Shown one piece after another: positions 61,201 to 64,000 of a stretch of DNA of 64,000 bases. A model generated the notes under the pieces. That model was not told where the DNA came from, made no database searches, and was given only the letters and a program-made list of their open reading frames with translations. This stretch comes from Stratiolaelaps scimitus. Taxonomy: Eukaryota > Arthropoda > Arachnida > Mesostigmata > Laelapidae. Where the stretch lies: contig JABWDB010000072.1 of assembly GCA_019614645.1 (NCBI GenBank), positions 992,001 to 1,056,000 on the forward strand, written 5' to 3'. Made by a program: the position numbers and the translations under genes. Within the stretch, counting starts at the first letter, position 1. Each line of letters starts with the position of its first letter.

Positions 61201-63191
61201 ACTTTTCGCTATTTTTCGGGTTTGGTGATAATAATAATTAGTATAGACATTATACCCACATGGATATATCAGTACAAATTTAATATAAAAATTATGCTAT
61301 GACTCTGAGGAAAACAGTGAAGTGACATTTCGAAATCGTAGACACCAATTATTATTATATGTACACTTATTTTTGCAGATCGACTTCCCCAGTTTACAAC
61401 TAGTCCGAGTAGCTGCTAAACTAAATACACGAGTAATCGGGCTAGATTTTCCACGCGGTATTTTGCAAATAGAACGGTTAACATATTTGCATGGGTACAT
61501 CGGCCTCAATTTGGTATCCAATAATGCCTATGACTCTAATAAGGAATATTTTGATCTATAAAAATTGAACAGAAATAAAGATTATAACGCACGACGGTCA
61601 TAAAAACATCGAACTATAATTGCTGTTGCTATTATTACTTCTTGTGTGCAGTTGATAGAGCTTTCAGTTCATCAATTCAAATGCAGTTTAGGTAACGTCG
61701 CCCCACCTTTAGGCATTTTTCAGGCTGAATAGTCTAAAGTACTTTTGGTCCAGAAGGATTCCTATGAGTCCTGAACTGTTTCGTCCAAATGAGGCATTGA
61801 AGCCATATCAGTCTCTGAATATACCCGAAAAATGCCGCATCTCTCAGAAATATGTTTTCAGCGCAAAGCCTATCTCCGAACGCCAATTTGGCTAATCTAA
61901 AACTAGTTTCAGTGACAACTAAACAAAGTATGCCCTCAAACAGGGTAGCTTTACACCATTCTGATATTTCCCCTTTATTTTATTCGGAATCTATTTGAGT
62001 CTTTTGATTTTGGTATTTGTTAGCAGAGTACGCGGGTCTGTGTTCATTACTACACTAGTACATGAAACTATTTCATTATAAACGTTTTATTGCCACCAAA
62101 CGAGAAACCAAGCTAGCGCAAGTTGAGCTGTTTGATTGTACTGTTAGTTTGTAGCAGACCACGCGCCGCAATTTGACTATTACCGCATAGCATTACTGTA
62201 GTACAGTGACCTGTTTTATTGCCACGCAGCACAGAAACCGAAGTGGTGCAAAGTTGGGCTGATTGACGGCATTGCCCCTGTAATAACAACCCACCTAAGT
62301 TGTAGATATTCGACCCATTTTGGATTGGGGTGGAGTCCCCCAAGACGTTCCCGTCACTTCGCCCACGTGTACCACGCCCTGGCCAAAGAACCCCGGGTCC
62401 TTTGTTTGTAGACAGCCAATAAGCTCACATCACCGTCCCAAACCAACCATATTCCATTTTATCTGTGTGTTCAAGGTATCTTGTACATCAGCTACAACAA
62501 CGAATATAAACACGAATCCTTATCACGAGTCTACCAACTATTATACAAACATGAGAATATGATTGTAATAAGCTCTCGGTATCGCCGAACGTCTAATACC
62601 ATTAGATCGATATATTCTGTACAGCACGAACTGACAGAAGCAATATTACACGGTTTAAAAATGCATATTTACCTGCAGGTTGGTAGGATCTTTATAGTTC
62701 TCGTCAGAAGCGGCCTGCAGCTTCTCATAAATCCAGCCTTCAAGTTCATCGGCATCTCGTTTGAAGTACTGGAATCTACGAGCTTCCTCGAGGCGGTTCC
62801 TGCGCTCGTGCGCGTGGTTCTTGAAGTCAGAATATCTAGAGACAGAGATTGAGAGAGAGAGAGAGAGAGAAGCAAATGAAAATCGGCCAAAATTAACCAT
62901 CCGAATCGTAAATAGCCAGCCAGTGTGTGATTACGTTACATTACTGTGTTCCAACCGATCTAGTTACAGTATATTCAGGTTAATGGCAATAGTTATATTA
63001 TATATAAAGCTGTATTATTTCTAAGGAAGAAATGATTAGAATACAAAGAATTATATCCTCTACTAATCACGACATTTTAATAATCAGAAAGGGATAACAC
63101 ACCTCCCAAGTACTTGGGAGCGCCTCTCCTGGATGTCCTCGACGGTCTCCAGGACCTTGATGTCCTTCGGGGCCACCGGAGTGCCCTCCAT
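51805..63191 (-). CDS. alpha-Spec: alpha-spectrin, complete coding region, ten coding exons
   Basis: Alpha-spectrin is the long antiparallel rod subunit that pairs with beta-spectrin in the membrane skeleton. I spliced the exons 63103-63191, 62673-62835, 59160-60941, 58695-58986, 57690-58319, 56519-57561, 55678-56137, 53811-55292, 52546-53430 and 51805-52247. All junctions are GT-AG and all phases match, giving 7,269 nt including the stop, or 2,422 residues. That is close to the known length of invertebrate alpha-spectrin (about 2,415 in Drosophila). Visible domains are an N-terminal partial repeat (start [20 protein letters not shown]), many repeats of about 106 residues with the W and RDADE/WI patterns, an SH3 domain (ALYDY 980-984, WW 1010-1011), and two canonical EF-hand loops before the end DFTRTLFQN. 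The start ATG has A at -3 and G at +4. A 5' UTR acceptor may lie at 63214-63215, so upstream untranslated exons may be outside the window. A possible AATAAA lies at 51071-51076. Confidence 0.97.
52546..53430 (-). CDS. alpha-Spec: alpha-spectrin coding exon 9, last repeats
   Basis: Codes residues 1981-2275 and one base of 2276. It begins [19 protein letters not shown], contains the conserved [15 protein letters not shown] region of the last repeats, and ends SGVSEDALK. The chosen donor is a weak GTTTGT at 52545. It yields [13 protein letters not shown] with exon 10, as in known alpha-spectrins. A second in-frame donor, GTAAAA, lies 39 nt further on (exon end 52507) and would add 13 codons. Confidence 0.93.
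53466..53491. repeat. (TA)n microsatellite in alpha-spectrin intron 8
   Basis: A run of 13 TA units inside the intron between exons 8 and 9. Confidence 0.9.
53811..55292 (-). CDS. alpha-Spec: alpha-spectrin coding exon 8
   Basis: Codes most of residues 1487-1981, nearly five repeats, from [18 protein letters not shown] to GLSAFEHEG. The acceptor is ATTTTTAG and the donor GTATGC. Intron 7, upstream on the minus strand, contains a tRNA-derived short element (55475-55650). Confidence 0.96.
55475..55650 (-). repeat. tRNA-derived SINE-like element in alpha-spectrin intron 7
   Basis: Read on the minus strand it has a tRNA-like head with a B-box-like GGTTCCAATTCCC. A tail follows with TTGCACATT, GGGACACGTCTTACGAAG, GCGTGGACGTTAAAT and CTTGGCTGAGTGTCAGC. 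The same tail occurs at 50620-50726 (plus) and the same head at 21013-21143 (minus), which shows a dispersed family. Confidence 0.7.
55678..56137 (-). CDS. alpha-Spec: alpha-spectrin coding exon 7
   Basis: Codes residues 1334-1486 and one base of 1487. It begins [20 protein letters not shown] and ends RWAHLK. The donor GTAGGT gives phase 1 and matches exon 8 to make [15 protein letters not shown]. Confidence 0.95.
56519..57561 (-). CDS. alpha-Spec: alpha-spectrin coding exon 6, rest of SH3 and repeats
   Basis: Codes residues 986-1333. It starts [18 protein letters not shown] after TTTTGCAG and contains [10 protein letters not shown] and [12 protein letters not shown], completing the SH3 domain. 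About three repeats follow, ending ALLERHL in phase 0 before GTAAGC. In the family the SH3 domain is inserted in the middle of the rod, as here. Confidence 0.96.
57690..58319 (-). CDS. alpha-Spec: alpha-spectrin coding exon 5, up to the start of the SH3 domain
   Basis: Codes residues 776-985 and one base of 986. It contains two repeats, then [10 protein letters not shown], the first strand of the SH3 domain with the ALYDY motif. The donor GTACGT splits codon 986. The SH3 domain is thus divided between exons 5 and 6. Confidence 0.95.
58695..58986 (-). CDS. alpha-Spec: alpha-spectrin coding exon 4
   Basis: Codes residues 679-775 and one base of 776. It begins [20 protein letters not shown] after a TTTACAG acceptor and ends RNRYT before a consensus GTATGT donor. 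Joining to exon 5 restores [16 protein letters not shown], a normal repeat boundary. Confidence 0.95.
59160..60941 (-). CDS. alpha-Spec: alpha-spectrin coding exon 3
   Basis: Codes residues 85-678 in 594 whole codons, about five and a half spectrin repeats. It begins [20 protein letters not shown] and ends VEATERK before a GTGTGT donor. The open frame runs on past both splice sites, so the exon limits rest on the GT-AG sites and on the repeat phase. Intron 2 (60942-62672, 1,731 bp) is the largest intron of the gene. Confidence 0.96.
60942..62672 (-). other. alpha-spectrin intron 2
   Basis: A 1,731-bp intron with GTAAAT donor and ACAG acceptor. I see no coding exon in it. It contains two diverged direct repeats of about 80 bp (62085-62165 and 62211-62291). 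Confidence 0.8.
62085..62291. repeat. two diverged direct repeats in alpha-spectrin intron 2
   Basis: Both units begin with a GTTTTATTGCCAC motif, then share AGAAACC, a GCAAGTTG / GCAAAGTTGG block and GATTG, and end near a CCAC or CCCACC motif. They lie about 126 bp apart. The unit is unidentified. Confidence 0.55.
62673..62835 (-). CDS. alpha-Spec: alpha-spectrin coding exon 2
   Basis: Codes residues 30-84, from RYSDFKNHA through [16 protein letters not shown] to DPTNLQ. The acceptor is TCTAG after a purine/pyrimidine microsatellite (62851-62871 on the plus strand). The donor is CAG/GTAAAT. It ends in phase 0, joining [12 protein letters not shown] in exon 3. Confidence 0.96.
63103..63191 (-). 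CDS. alpha-Spec: alpha-spectrin coding exon 1 (start codon)
   Basis: Codes residues 1-29 and two bases of codon 30. It holds the conserved [12 protein letters not shown] stretch, which in the family is part of the lone N-terminal helix that pairs with the C-terminal partial repeat of beta-spectrin to make tetramers. The donor is GTGTGT after GGGAG. The bases just upstream (TACAG, then CAGTCC) look like a splice acceptor, so this may be the second mRNA exon. Confidence 0.93.
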
Positions 63192-64000
63192 GGTTTAGCT
63201 GCTCCTTGGACTGCTGTACATGATGAATACAATTAAATGGTTAGATATTCGATTACGATTGCTATAAATAACATGTGAAATATAATAAATGCCGTGGTAG
63301 TTCATGTAAAGAAGCACTTGTTAACCCAGGTTTAGGTTCCCAGCTTTTTTGCCAAAATAGTGCATATCAAATGGTGAATGCGCCCCCCCCCCCCCGACTA
63401 ATCTTTTCCTGATCTTCATATTTATATAATTTTTCAACTTTTCTAATAGGAAATTGTAATCATTCTCAAGTATCCTGACCTTAAGCAATAAGTATTTAAA
63501 TACTATGCTACCTGGATCTACCTGATGCGCACGTTCTCTACGAACAGAACACGATTGGACCGTGGACAAAGGCTATGATTCACTCCAATCGTTGGTATTA
63601 AAGGTAATGAGGGTCGATTGATACTAAATTAAACATTATAGTTTACAAATCCTCAATTTAAAATCTAGCAGCTAACGTAAGCAACCTGGTGCCAAAGAGC
63701 ATCGAGTTCGATTCCATGCGTTTACCTCAAATATTTATTCTATCTTTAACACAACAAAGACGTGTTGTCCTACAACATATTTGCCAACTACTGGGCCTTA
63801 CGGTGACACATAGAACCCTATTGTAAGCGTATTGCTGGTTGTTATAAGCTTATGGCAAGATGGCGTTGCTTACAGCCAAAATATGGTCGAAATTTAAAAA
63901 TAAATACACGCCCGATTCGGCACATATTTCTTACATTCATACAATAACAAGAGCACTCTTTCACCTAACTCTTGCAAACGTGAAATTGATTTTGGCAAGA
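63192..64000 (-). other. 5' flank of the alpha-spectrin start codon
   Basis: Contains a probable splice acceptor at 63214-63215 for a 5' UTR exon and a 13-C homopolymer at 63383-63395. The promoter and first exon are not identified and may be outside the window. No other gene is seen. Confidence 0.45.

Noticed and set aside
63660..63730. B-box-like GAGTTCGATTCC suggesting a tRNA
   Set aside because: No A-box at the right distance and no acceptor-stem pairing.

Overview
The window is eukaryotic nuclear DNA from an invertebrate, most probably an arthropod. It holds a complete, multi-exon, single-copy alpha-spectrin gene with GT-AG introns, plus mariner/Tc1 transposase remains, a non-LTR retrotransposon and tRNA-derived repeats. 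The protein reads most like those of arthropods and I lean toward a mite or tick relative, but nothing in the window proves that. No operons, Shine-Dalgarno sites or CRISPR arrays are present.

Layout. Positions 1 to about 30,000 form a gene-poor stretch. It contains several GC-rich islands (about 4,200-5,560, 9,900-10,700 and 15,060-15,860), two tRNA-like elements, a TATA-type promoter candidate at 19,255, a dead Tc1/mariner-type transposase (about 21,320-22,100, minus) and decayed non-LTR retrotransposon remains (24,980-27,990). A short poly-A element sits inside the retrotransposon. Positions 30,003-44,644 are a direct tandem duplication of a unit of about 7.3 kb. Each unit carries an internal inverted repeat whose arms hold a two-exon microgene for one spectrin-like three-helix repeat (125 residues), giving four copies: two intact on the minus strand and two broken on the plus strand. 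Each unit also carries a LINE ORF1-like fragment and the 5' half of a mariner transposase. Only the second unit continues into the DD34D catalytic half of that transposase (to 45,193).

Positions 48,381-49,720 (minus) hold a two-exon gene that I read as a tubulin polyglutamylase complex subunit 1 (TPGS1) homologue. Positions 51,805-63,191 (minus) hold the complete alpha-spectrin coding region in ten coding exons. All phases close and give 2,422 residues: an N-terminal partial repeat, spectrin repeats, an SH3 domain at about residues 976-1031 and a C-terminal calmodulin-like EF-hand domain.

How the genes relate. Alpha-spectrin is the membrane-skeleton rod that pairs with beta-spectrin. TPGS1 acts in tubulin glutamylation and has no obvious functional link beyond being next door on the same strand. 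The most unusual content is the amplified single-spectrin-repeat microgene about 13 kb or more downstream of alpha-spectrin. Other points for a second look are an in-frame alternative 5' splice site in alpha-spectrin (13 codons before the EF-hands), a 23-bp templated palindromic insertion in the mariner copy, and retroposed short elements with target-site duplications.
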